NCBI RefSeq assembly: GCF_902806685.2
Contig: NC_048561.1
Location: forward strand, 4,401,157-4,465,156
From: Maniola hyperantus
Lineage: Eukaryota > Arthropoda > Insecta > Lepidoptera > Nymphalidae
Length of the DNA stretch: 64,000 bases
Direction of reading: 5' to 3'
A model generated the notes under the pieces. It did no database searches, was not told where the DNA came from, and saw nothing but the letters and a program-made list of their open reading frames with translations. Position numbers and translations under genes: made by a program. Shown here piece after piece: positions 1 through 8,700 of the stretch; the stretch's first letter is position 1, and the number at the start of each line of letters is the position of its first letter.

Positions 1-768
1 CTCGCATTCTATGCCAGGTATAGCGCTAGGAAAGTTCCCCATCTGTTCTGCAGTGGCGGCGACGTGATCTACAACAACGGGTTCGGCTGCTACGCGCAGC
101 AAGGCCGCGTTAGACCCGTCCTGGCTGAGAACTATTACTTCTCGCATTCTATGCCAGGTATAACGCTAGGAAAGTTCCCCATCTGTTCTGCAGTGGCGGC
201 GACGTGATCTACAACAACGGGTTCGGCTGCTACGCGCAGCAAGGCCGCGTCAGGCCCGTCCTGGCTGAGACCTATCACTTCTCGCATTCTATGCCAGGTA
301 TAACGCTAGGAAAGTTCCCCATCTGTTCTGCAGTGGCGGCGACGTGATCTACAACAACGGGTTCGGCTGCTACGCGCAGCAAGGCCGCGTCAGACCCGTC
401 CTGGCTGAGAACTATTACTTCTCGCATTCAATGCCAGGTATAACGCTAGGAAAGTTCCCCATCTGTTCTGCAGTGGCGGCGACGTGATCTACAACAACGG
501 GTTCGGCTGCTACGCGCAGCAAGGCCGCGTCAGACCCGTCCTGGCTGAGAACTATTACTTCTCGCATTCTATGCCAGGTATAACGCTAGGAAAGTTCCCC
601 ATCTGTTCTGCAGTGGCGGCGACGTGATCTACAACAACGGGTTCGGCTGCTACGCGCAGCAAGGCCGCGTCAGGCCCGTCCTGGCTGAGATCTATCACTT
701 CTCGCATTCTATGCCAGGTATAACGCTAGGAAAGTTCCCCATCTGTTCTGCAGTGGCGGCGACGTGGC
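1..768 (+). repeat. 140-bp minisatellite repeating a complete cyclophilin exon with its splice sites
   Basis: The unit recurs at exactly 140 bp. Exon copies start at 54, 194, 334, 474 and 614, and a truncated one starts at 754. The array begins before the window. Each unit holds a pyrimidine-rich acceptor (ending TGTTCTGCAG), a 104-nt exon and a GTATAACG donor, with 36 nt between one donor and the next exon. Copies differ at very few bases. The protein-level variation is confined to one spot, where the residues before F-S-H-S read NYY, TYH or IYH. At 768 the sequence leaves the repeat abruptly. Confidence 0.95.
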
Positions 769-1595
769 GGAGTCATACATATACTCACGCCGAAAGAAAT
801 CGTGATATGAGTTATGACTCTGTAGGTCTAACGCCAACGGGGGGGTCGGAGATTAGCACCTCTATCTTTTCAGAGTCTTCGAAATTGCATCGGGGAGGGA
901 ACGCCCCGCACACACGCAAAGCCCCGTGATAACCCGGTGCGGGGCGTCCCCTCGCCCATACCCCGATTGCCATCTCGACCTGTCGCGTACTAAGTATAGG
1001 CAGGTATGTTTCCTTATGATTTTATTGGATTTATATGTATGTATATACATACAAAATGTTTTATTTTAGGATTACTATCGATGCCTACTACAAAAGATGA
1101 GGAACTGTGTGGAATATTCAACATTACCTTCAAACCGTTGCCTCAGTTCGACCTCAAGAACGTCGTATTTGGGAGGGTAAGTCCTCTCTAAGCTGCTATT
1201 ATGCTTATAGTAGTTATAAATAACAAAGTATGAAGATAGGTCCGCCTCCACTTCGCTGCGTTGCGCTTGAGTAGACTGGGGCCCTTATTTTTCAGTTAAT
1301 GGTAATATCTTGGCGATTGAAAATCGAATCTAGGGCCGGTATACACCAAAGCGGAGATGGGCGAGGATGTATTTAACATACCAATCAGATGATGTGATAA
1401 TTTTTTCATCTTATATTATCTGACACATCTGCGCTCATCTCCGCTTGATGGATACCGGGCCTAAGGAAGTGTCTTTGTCCACAGATCATCCGCCCATGTT
1501 CGACGTATGACGTCATCAGTACCCTGGGCAACCCTCTCAGCACCTGCCCAGTCATCGAAATAGAGGCCGCGAGACGCAAAGCCGACTACCACTGA
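54..1595 (+). CDS. Cyclophilin-like protein, C-terminal exons, probably inactive isomerase
   Basis: Three exons join in phase: 614-717 (the last of several identical-type copies that start at 54), 1070-1176 and 1485-1595, ending in TGA at 1593-1595. Acceptors are TTCTGCAG, TTTTAG and TCCACAG; donors are GTATAA and GTAAGT. The joined peptide runs from GGDVIYNNGFGCYAQQG through PGLLSMPTTKDEE and FNITFKPLPQFDLKNVVFGR to a C-terminus ending RRKADYH. It follows the cyclophilin fold order: a GD..Y.NG loop, a PGLLSM strand, an F-I strand, then D.K.VVFGRV. Residues needed for proline isomerisation and cyclosporin binding are not conserved: the catalytic Gln-Phe-Phe position reads IFN, the Trp position reads Gln and the following His reads Asn. 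It resembles the 'probable inactive PPIL6-like' group, but I cannot fix the subfamily. Upstream exons lie outside the window. It converges on KNL1. Confidence 0.8.
780..992. mobile_element. Partial GC-hairpin MITE in cyclophilin intron
   Basis: The 3' half, ending CATCTCGACCTGTCGCGTAC, matches the terminal repeat of complete copies elsewhere in the window (for example 2629-2760). The interior holds the self-complementary GGGGAGGGAACGCCCCGC...GCGGGGCGTCCCC core. The 5' terminus is eroded. Confidence 0.7.
1333..1461. mobile_element. Palindromic MITE in cyclophilin intron
   Basis: Inverted ends of about 28 bp (GGGCCGGTATACACCAAAGC against its imperfect complement near 1432-1461) enclose a roughly 70-bp AT-rich interior. 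There is no coding capacity. It fills most of the intron between 1176 and 1485. Confidence 0.7.
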
Positions 1596-2110
1596 GCTAC
1601 TGGCGCTTCACCAGTGTCAGCAAATCCGCTGGGTGACAATCAACACTAAAAATCCGGCCAAGTGCGAGTCAGGCTCGCACACGAAGGGTTCCGTACCATT
1701 GTACAAAAAAATAGCTTTTAATTTTCATTGCAGTCATTTTGAATTTTGAAGTCCGCTGACAGACTGGACGGACGGACGGACAGCGGCGGCTTATAACGAT
1801 CACGCACTCCGATCCGATTCCGTAAGAATACGGATATAATAAATATCTACATGTCATAAAACAAAAAGGAACGTATTTTCACGGACTCGGATCGGATGAG
1901 TGCGTGATCTCTCCGACAATCACGGTCACTCCTGCAAGATGACTTGCTGACTCCGTGATCAGCACTGAATAAAAGCTCCCGAGCTCATTTGACATTTTAA
2001 TCCATCGAGGGTTTTTTTAAGAAAAAATATTTTTATATCACTCCGTAAAGCAGCATTGGCACCGATTCCTTTGTCTTACTCTAAACTAAATTTAGAGTAT
2101 CTATATATTT
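1596..2110. other. Intergenic sequence with repeat fragments
   Basis: This starts the space between the cyclophilin stop and the converging KNL1 3' end. 1652-1700 is a stub of the 'GGCCAAGTGCGAGTCAGGCTCG' element family. 1790-1915 is an inverted pair of the CGGATCGGATGAGTGCGTGA family. 1945-1990 resembles the CACTGAATGA element seen at 25760 and 38090. No gene or clear poly(A) signal was seen. Confidence 0.5.
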
Positions 2111-2492
2111 ATTATTATAATATCCGTATTCCGTTCCGAAGTAGTCAAAGAACTATTTCTATGCTAGTATACGTGCTCTAACTCCGGCTCGTTCTCTCCG
2201 TCATCCGTGAGAATATCTCGGACTGCCGTAGATAATATGTTAAAGATGTCGACTGATTAGCTTAGATTCGGATCAGAGATCGGATTAGTACGTAAGCTAT
2301 ATCCGAGTTCGGATTAGTACGTAAGCTATATCCGAGTTCGGATTAGTACGTAAGCTATATCCGAGTTCGGATTAGTACGTAAGCTATATCCGAGTTCGGA
2401 TTAGTACGTAAGCTATATCCGAGTTCGGTCCGAGTTTTTTATAGCCGTATTTACACTGACTCGGAACGGATGAATGCGTAACCGCCCTTATA
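2111..2492. mobile_element. MITE of the CGGATCGGATGAGTGCGTGA family with internal 29-bp tandem repeat
   Basis: Both arms resemble copies at 3553-3720, 4230-4395 and 22504-23252. Between them a 29-bp unit (CGGATTAGTACGTAAGCTAT followed by ATCCGAGTT) is repeated five times without visible change at 2281-2425. Other copies of the family carry one such unit, so the array arose inside this copy. Confidence 0.75.
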
Positions 2493-2628
2493 AATGAAAT
2501 AGAACCAACCAGTTTCATACAAAAATATATTTCCAAAAACACTTAAGAAATTAAAATATAACAACAGCAGAGTGAAGTAAAAATAGGCCATGTGCAAAAC
2601 GCGCGACTAACGCGACGCCTTGATTTAT

Positions 2629-2760
2629 ATAGTACGCGACAGGTTGAAATGGCAATCGGGGAGGGAACGCCCCGCACACCCGCACAGCCCCTGCGCTAAC
2701 CCGGTTCTGGCAAGCGTGGGTGACGTGCGGGTGTTGCCATCTCGACCTGTCGCGGACTAT
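2629..2760. mobile_element. Complete GC-hairpin MITE
   Basis: About 130 bp with terminal inverted repeats TAGTACGCGACAGGTTGAAA and its complement ending CGACCTGTCGCGGACTA. The interior is a second GC-rich palindrome. Other copies lie at 21871-22005, 29740-29860, 39488-39607 and 47072-47193. A partial end at 2800-2820 shows a second insertion beside this one. The open frames here are by-products of the palindrome. Confidence 0.8.
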
Positions 2761-3088
2761 CACTACCACTGTTATAAAATATGTGAAAGTGTGTTTGTCC
2801 GGGACAGGTCGAGATGGCAAAACTCGCACGCGCGCTATAGGTACATGATCTCTATATATAAAAATGAATCGCTGAATGTGTTGCTGATCGCAAATCTCGA
2901 GAACAGCTGAACCGATTTCGCTAATTCTTTTTCATAATATTCCTTGAAGTACGGAATGGTTCTTACGGATAGAAATTTTTAAAATAAATCCTGAAAAAGA
3001 ATCGACTGTTAGGCGGTACGAAGTTTGCCGGAGCAGCTAGTAATAAATAAATAAATAAATAGTCATTATTTATTTCTTTATTATTATG

Positions 3089-3300
3089 TACTACTGACGC
3101 CCGCGACTTCGCACGCGTGGATTTAGGTTTTCAAAAATCCCGTGGGAACTCTTTGATTTTCCGGGATAAAAAGTAGCCTGTCTCCCTCTCAGGTCTTAAA
3201 CTATACCCATGCAAAAAATCACGTCGATCCGTTGCTCCGTTGCGACGTGATTGAAGGACAAACCAACAAACAAACACACTTTCACATTTATAATTAGTGA
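3089..3300 (-). mobile_element. Lep1-like non-autonomous Helitron
   Basis: On the minus strand it starts near ATTATAAATGTGAAAGTGTG, carries the conserved GGCTACTTTTTATCCCGG block and ends CGCGGGCGTCAGTAG. This is the common lepidopteran element whose 3' end is normally GCGGGCATCAGCTAGT, a Helitron-type CTAG end preceded by a short hairpin. Related copies are listed separately. Confidence 0.65.
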
Positions 3301-3552
3301 TAGTCAGTTTGAACCAATTTGATCCCGTTCAATCTCTAAACTAAATCGATAAGTCTTTTAATGCTATAATTTTCTACAAGGAGCATTATTGAAATGGATA
3401 TAGAATATAAAGAGATGATGTACAACAGAATTGGGCACAAATGTTTTTAGCTTCTAAATTTTAGTTAAAGTGACCACTAGCATTGCAAAAATCAGTTCTG
3501 GCAACAACATCAGTTCTAGTAACAAATATAATTCAGTCTTGTAATAAATATC

Positions 3553-4395
3553 AGAACGGTTACGCACTCATCCGATCCGAGTCCATGAAAATACGGATAT
3601 CTATATACGAAAAATAAAAAAATATATACAAAAAATATATACGAAAAAACTCGGACCGAACTCGGATATTGCTTACGCACTAATCAGATCTCTGATTCAA
3701 ATCTAAGCTAATCAGTGGACATCTCTGACATATCTACGTCATAATATGTCCGATTTGAATCCAGCATTTGAGCATAATCACTAATTCAGTGTATTAGTGG
3801 TATTAGTCCCGTAAATTGCGAATGCGCGTGACCGCCATTTTAGTGACGTCAGCACTAGACTGAAGTTTTTCGGCTGACGTCTAAATGACGTCATTTCGAT
3901 GTTAATGAGACACGGTTCTAGCGTAATAGCAATTTGCGGGACTTATACCTAATTATCTAAATTGTGCAAAAAAGGGAAGTAATTAGTATTCTTAATGGGT
4001 CAATAATGTAGACAACTCATTACATATTTTGCATGTCAATTGACGAAACATATTGGATAATTATATATTTTTGACCGACTTCCAAAAAGGAGGTGGTTCT
4101 GAATTCGGCCGTTTTTTTTTTTAATGTAGGTATGTTCACCGATTTTTTCGAGGTGTCTGGACTGATTTGATTTTTTCTTTAAATGTTGACATCTTATGTA
4201 CAATGTTTCTTGCAAATAAATAATTTCAATTCAATTCCGAGGCATATTCAATCCGATATTCTGACGGATGATGGAGAGAATTCGGATGACGGAAATCGGA
4301 GCTAGTGCGTAAGCTACCATACAAATAGTTCTATGACTATTTCGGAACGTATTTTCACGGATTCGGATCGGACGCAGTGCGTAATCGCCCTAATG
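3553..4395. repeat. CGGATCGGATGAG-family fragments around other repeats
   Basis: 3553-3720 and 4230-4395 carry the CATCCGATCCGAGTC...TTTTCACGGA arms of the same MITE family as 2111-2492. The stretch between them holds the MITE at 3804-3946 and AT-rich sequence. No gene was recognised. Confidence 0.5.
3804..3946. mobile_element. MITE with AGTCCCGCAAATTGC ends
   Basis: Inverted ends AGTCCCGTAAATTGCGAATG / TAGCAATTTGCGGGACT enclose two GACGTCA blocks and a CGCCATTTTAGTGACGTCA block. It is in the opposite orientation to the copies at 8998-9153 and 22143-22309. Confidence 0.75.
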
Positions 4396-4607
4396 CGATT
4401 GTTGTTGTTTGATATCAGAGAGCTAGGGACTTTATTAAAATGTATTTTTAATAAAAATAAATGAAATTTGCTTAAGTTAATGTATTTTAATTTATTATAA
4501 ACCAAGGAGATGATCGTCCCGCGTCTTGTTTTTCAGGTACCTAAACACCGTCCTGGAAAAAAAAAGAAAATTTTATTTTGTTTCTTAGGGCGGCCATACA
4601 TGTAGAT

Positions 4608-5163
4608 TAAGAGTCAGCGCGTACCAAACCTTCGTTAATGTATAAAAGCTGAAAGTTTCTCTGCGTATTGTCGCCAGCACAGGGAGGAACGATCAGCGAT
4701 TCTGAAGTTATTATTTTTTAGACCTTTATTGGCACCGATTCCGTTGTCTTTCTCTAAATCTAAACTACTAAATTTAGAGTATCTGCATCCTTTTCTTTTT
4801 AACAATGCTAAAAAGGGACAGAACATGAACTTTACATTTAAAGTCTCTAAATTTTTGTGCACGCTACAAATTTAAACAGTAGGCTCGCGACTGTGCATTA
4901 AAATCACGGGTTTTACCATTTAAAAATAAAATTTAAAACTGTCAAACTGCGTCTGTGATTTGCATATTACATTAGTAAGAAGAGTATGCGAATACTCTAA
5001 AATTAGGTTGTGCTCAGAATCAGTACCATTACCTGTTATCTCTCAAAGCCACCATGATCCAAACTTCATAGTCGCAGGTCGTTCCTCCCTGTGCTGGCGA
5101 CAATACGCAGAGAAACTTTCAGCTTTTATAAATTAACGAAGGTTTGGTACGCGCTGACTCTTA
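4608..5163. mobile_element. Long-TIR MITE carrying a nested repeat
   Basis: Terminal inverted repeats of about 90 bp: 4608-4700 (GAGTCAGCGCGTACCAAACC ... CCAGCACAGGGAGGAACGAT) is matched in reverse by 5070-5163. A separate repeat, also found at 45264-45500, occupies about 4729-4970 (GGCACCGATTCCGTTGTCTT start). A diverged relative with the same ends is at 52633-53410. Confidence 0.8.
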
Positions 5164-5179
5164 ACTCCAATGGGTAGCT

Positions 5180-5525
5180 TGCGCGTTAGTTGCACGTTTG
5201 TTGCAGGTGTGCGGCGCGTGTGTGACGCATGTGTGGCGCGTGTGTGTAACGCGTTTGCTGCGTGTGTAGCGCGTGTGACTGTGAAGCCTGTGGCGCGTGT
5301 ATGGAACGTGTGTATAACGCGTTTGCTGCGTGTGTAAAGCGTGTGGCGCGTGTGTTGCGCGTGTTTGGCGCGTGTATGGAACGTGTGTATAACGCGTTTA
5401 CTGCGTGTGTGAAGCGTGTGGCACGTGTGTTGCGCGTGTTTGGCGCGTGTATGGAACGTGTGTATAACGCGTTTGCTGCGTGTGTGAAGCGTGTGGCGCG
5501 TGTATGGAACGTGAGTGACGCGTGA
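5180..5525. repeat. 75-bp GC-rich minisatellite at the end of KNL1 exon 6
   Basis: Units repeat at 75 bp, for example TGGCGCGTGTATGGAACGTG starting at 5291, 5366 and 5441. They are built from smaller GCGTGTGT-type subunits and become irregular below about 5290. 75 is a multiple of three, so the KNL1 reading frame passes through as a His/Thr/Arg-rich tail. Open frames on both strands here are repeat artefacts. Confidence 0.9.
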
Positions 5526-5745
5526 GTGGAACTCGCCATATAGTGGCCGGCGCGTGTCTCCAGTCGCGCGGCAAGTGTGAAGCGAGCTTCTCAACGTCAA
5601 CTTGTTCCGGCGCTGCACAGTCGGCCAGCACTGCGCAAGCGCGCGCGTGACTCGCCCGAGGCCACGCGCCCTCCTGCGCGTCCTCTACCACGAGCTCCAA
5701 ACGGAGGCAGACCTCCCATACGGAGCGGAGGCGGATGTTAGCCAC
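5398..5745 (-). CDS. KNL1: KNL1 exon 6, C-terminal RWD lobe and array-encoded tail
   Basis: The acceptor is GATTGACAG (AG at 5746-5747), phase 0. The first 71 codons (VANIRLRSVWEVCLRLELVV ... VDVEKLASHLPRDWRHAPATIWR) fit the last strands and C-terminal helices of the KNL1 RWD module, which should end within a few residues of this point. The frame then enters the 75-bp minisatellite and encodes about 44 residues rich in His, Thr and Arg before TAA at 5398-5400. No strong donor is visible at the array edge (only CGA|GTTCCA). The tail is therefore either real or replaces a lost last exon. Confidence 0.65.
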   Translation of the reverse strand: MANIRLRSVWEVCLRLELVVEDAQEGAWPRASHARACAVLADCAAPEQVDVEKLASHLPRDWRHAPATIWRVPLTRHSRSIHAPHASHTQQTRYTHVPYTRQTRATHVPHASHTQ

Positions 5746-8700
5746 CTGTCAATCAATAATCAGTGCCCTAATTATAAATGCGAAAGTGTGTTTGTTTGTT
5801 GGTTTGTCCTTCAATCACGTCGCAACGGTGCAACGGATTGACGTGATTTTTTGCATGTGTATAGATAAAGACCTGGAGAGTGGCATAGGCTACTTTTTAT
5901 TCCGGAAAAATAGAGTTCCCACGGGATTTTTAAAAACTAGCGGGCATCAGCTAGTAAACTATCAAAGCAAAAAAAAAAATATTTAGATAATAATATGATG
6001 CAGCGCCACTCGCGGGACGTGTGACGTCACCTCACCTTGAGCGTCACCTCGCCGTCCGCAGTGATGGTGTACGCGAGGCGGTACCTCGCGTCGCGCATGC
6101 AGCGCGCCCAGCGCAGCGCCACTCGCGGGACGTGTGACGTCACCTCACCTTGAGCGTCACCTCGCCGTCCGCAGTGATGGTGTACGCGAGGCGGTACCTC
6201 GCGTCGCGCATGCAGCGCGCCCAGCGCAGCGCCACTCGCGGGACGTGTGACGTCACCTCACCTTGAGCGTCACCTCGCCGTCCGCAGTGATGGTGTACGC
6301 GAGGCGGTACCTCGCGTCGCGCATGCAGCGCGCCCAGCGCAGCGCCACTCGCGGGACGTGTGACGTCACCTCACCTTGAGCGTCACCTCGCCGTCCGCAG
6401 TGATGGTGTACGCGAGGCGGTACCTCGCGTCGCGCATGCAGCGCGCCCAGCGCAGCGCCACTCGCGGGACGTGTGACGTCACCTCACCTTGAGCGTCACC
6501 TCGCCGTCCGCAGTGATGGTGTACGCGAGGCGGTACCTCGCGTCGCGCATGCAGCGCGCCCAGCGCAGCGCCACTCGCGCCACGTGTGCGCAGCGCTTCA
6601 GCAGCCCCGTGACGTCACTGGCGCGCGCGCAGCCGCCTTCTCGCGTGCACTCGTACCGCATCGCCTCAACGGCGAAGCGGATACAGACCGCTGCCAGCGG
6701 GTCCTTCACTTCTGGAATCATCACTTTTAACTATAAATAATTGGGTATTTGACTCAAATTTTTTTGTAAACTAGGATAAAAATAACGACGTAAACTGAAA
6801 AAACTATTTAAATCGATCAAATAACAAAAAAGTTATAAGCATTTAAATATTTCTGATTAGACAGAGATAGCGAAATAGCATTTTGACGTCACACCTTACT
6901 AATGCCATAGTAGTTTCGTGCGGTTTAATACAAATTTTCGTTTTGCGGGAAAGGGATAGAAGACCCTCCCACTCCAAAATTAAAATGCCTGTAACTTTGT
7001 AAATCTTTGTTGGATTTTAATATTTTTTTCAGTGTACGTCAATTATTTTTATCCTAGTTTATAGTAAAATAATAATATTTATCAAATTCAAAAGTGGGAA
7101 AATACCCAATTATACTTTTTGACATAACCATAGTGGGTTTGTTGCATTACCACATATATATTATGTCATTTAGGTGTAAATACAGAGATACACACGTCTG
7201 TAGAGTTACCATACAGGATCTAGTCGATGCCGGTGCGACAGTCGCGCCGTGAGACGTATGCTCCTACCTTGTCGTATGGGGTCCACAGTGACGGCCTCTA
7301 GCGGCGTGTCGGCCAGCACGCGCGACCGGGCCGCGTTGTGATGCCGGTGCGACAGTCGCGCCGTGAGACGTATGCTCCTACCTTGTCGTATGGGGTCCAC
7401 AGTGACGGCCTCTAGCGGCGTGTCGGCCAGCACGCGCGACCGGGCCGCGTTGTGATGCCGGTGCGACAGTCGCGCCGTGAGACGTATGCTCCTACCTTGT
7501 CGTATGGGGTCCACAGTGACGGCCTCTAGCGGCGTGTCGGCCAGCACGCGCGACCGGGCCGCGTTGTGATGCCGGTGCGACAGTCGCGCCGTGAGACGTA
7601 TGCTCCTACCTTGTCGTATGGGGTCCACAGTGACGGCCTCTAGCGGCGTGTCGGCCAGCACGCGCGACCGGGCCGCGTTGTGATGCCGGTGCGACAGTCG
7701 CGCCGTGAGACGTATGCTCCTACCTTGTCGTATGGGGTCCACAGTGACGGCCTCTAGCGGCGTGTCGGCCAGCACGCGCGACCGGGCCGCGTTGTGATGC
7801 CGGTGCGACAGTCGCGCCGTGAGACGTATGCTCCTACCTTGTCGTATGGGGTCCACAGTGACGGCTTCTAGCGGCGTGTCGGCCAGCACGCGCGACCGGG
7901 CCGCGTTGTGATGCCGGTGCGACAGTCGCGCCGTGAGACGTATGCTCCTACCTTGTCGTATGGGGTCCACAGTGACGGCCTCTAGCGGCGTGTCGGCCAG
8001 CACGCGCGACCGGGCCGCGTTGTGATGCCGGTGCGACAGTCGCGCCGTGAGACGTATGCTCCTACCTTGTCGTATGGGGTCCACAGTGACGGCCTCTAGC
8101 GGCGTGTCGGCCAGCACGCGCGACCGGGCCGCGTTGTGATGCCGGTGCGACAGTCGCGCCGTGAGACGTATGCTCCTACCTTGTCGTATGGGGTCCACAG
8201 TGACGGCCTCTAGCGGCGTGTCGGCCAGCACGCGCGACCGGGCCGCGTTGTGATGCCGGTGCGACAGTCGCGCCGTGAGTCGTATGCGCGATCGCAGCAA
8301 GCGAAACATCCACACGTCGCTGCCCGATGACTCCCATTCACACTCGCGTCTACCATGCGAAAGTGAGTGCGAATATTAGGCCAACGATTAAATAAATCAT
8401 ATCTTTATTGGCTTAAAAAAGTCTGCTCAAATATTTTATACTTATTTTCAACATACAGTAGCCGGCAGGAAGTATTGTAGGTACATAGATATTTAGATAG
8501 AGATATCGGCTTAGGCGTTGTCTCTGTCACTCATACCTATGTGACGTTTTGTCAGTCTCAACCACAGAGACAACGCTCTACTAAACCACTATCACTTTCT
8601 AAAGGTCGATGTACAATATTTCCTGCCGAGAACTGTAATATACCTATTCTGTTGGTATCATTCATTTTAGGTTAAAGATTTTTTAAATAGAATTAACCCA

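Noticed and set aside
2551..2910. Overlapping 92- and 96-codon frames on both strands
   Set aside because: They lie in the palindromic GC-hairpin MITE, and each strand mirrors the other.
5133..5618. Long His/Thr-rich and Cys/Val/Arg-rich frames on both strands
   Set aside because: All come from the 75-bp minisatellite, which keeps several frames open. Only the frame continuous with exon 6 is supported.
7206..8315. A stand-alone 369-residue repetitive protein on the minus strand
   Set aside because: It is KNL1 exon 4 read through its repeated splice donors; it has no start of its own and its upstream part joins exon 3 in phase.
1..8349. CRISPR array or prokaryotic repeat cluster
   Set aside because: The repeats are direct, contiguous and without spacers, and they sit in spliced eukaryotic genes.
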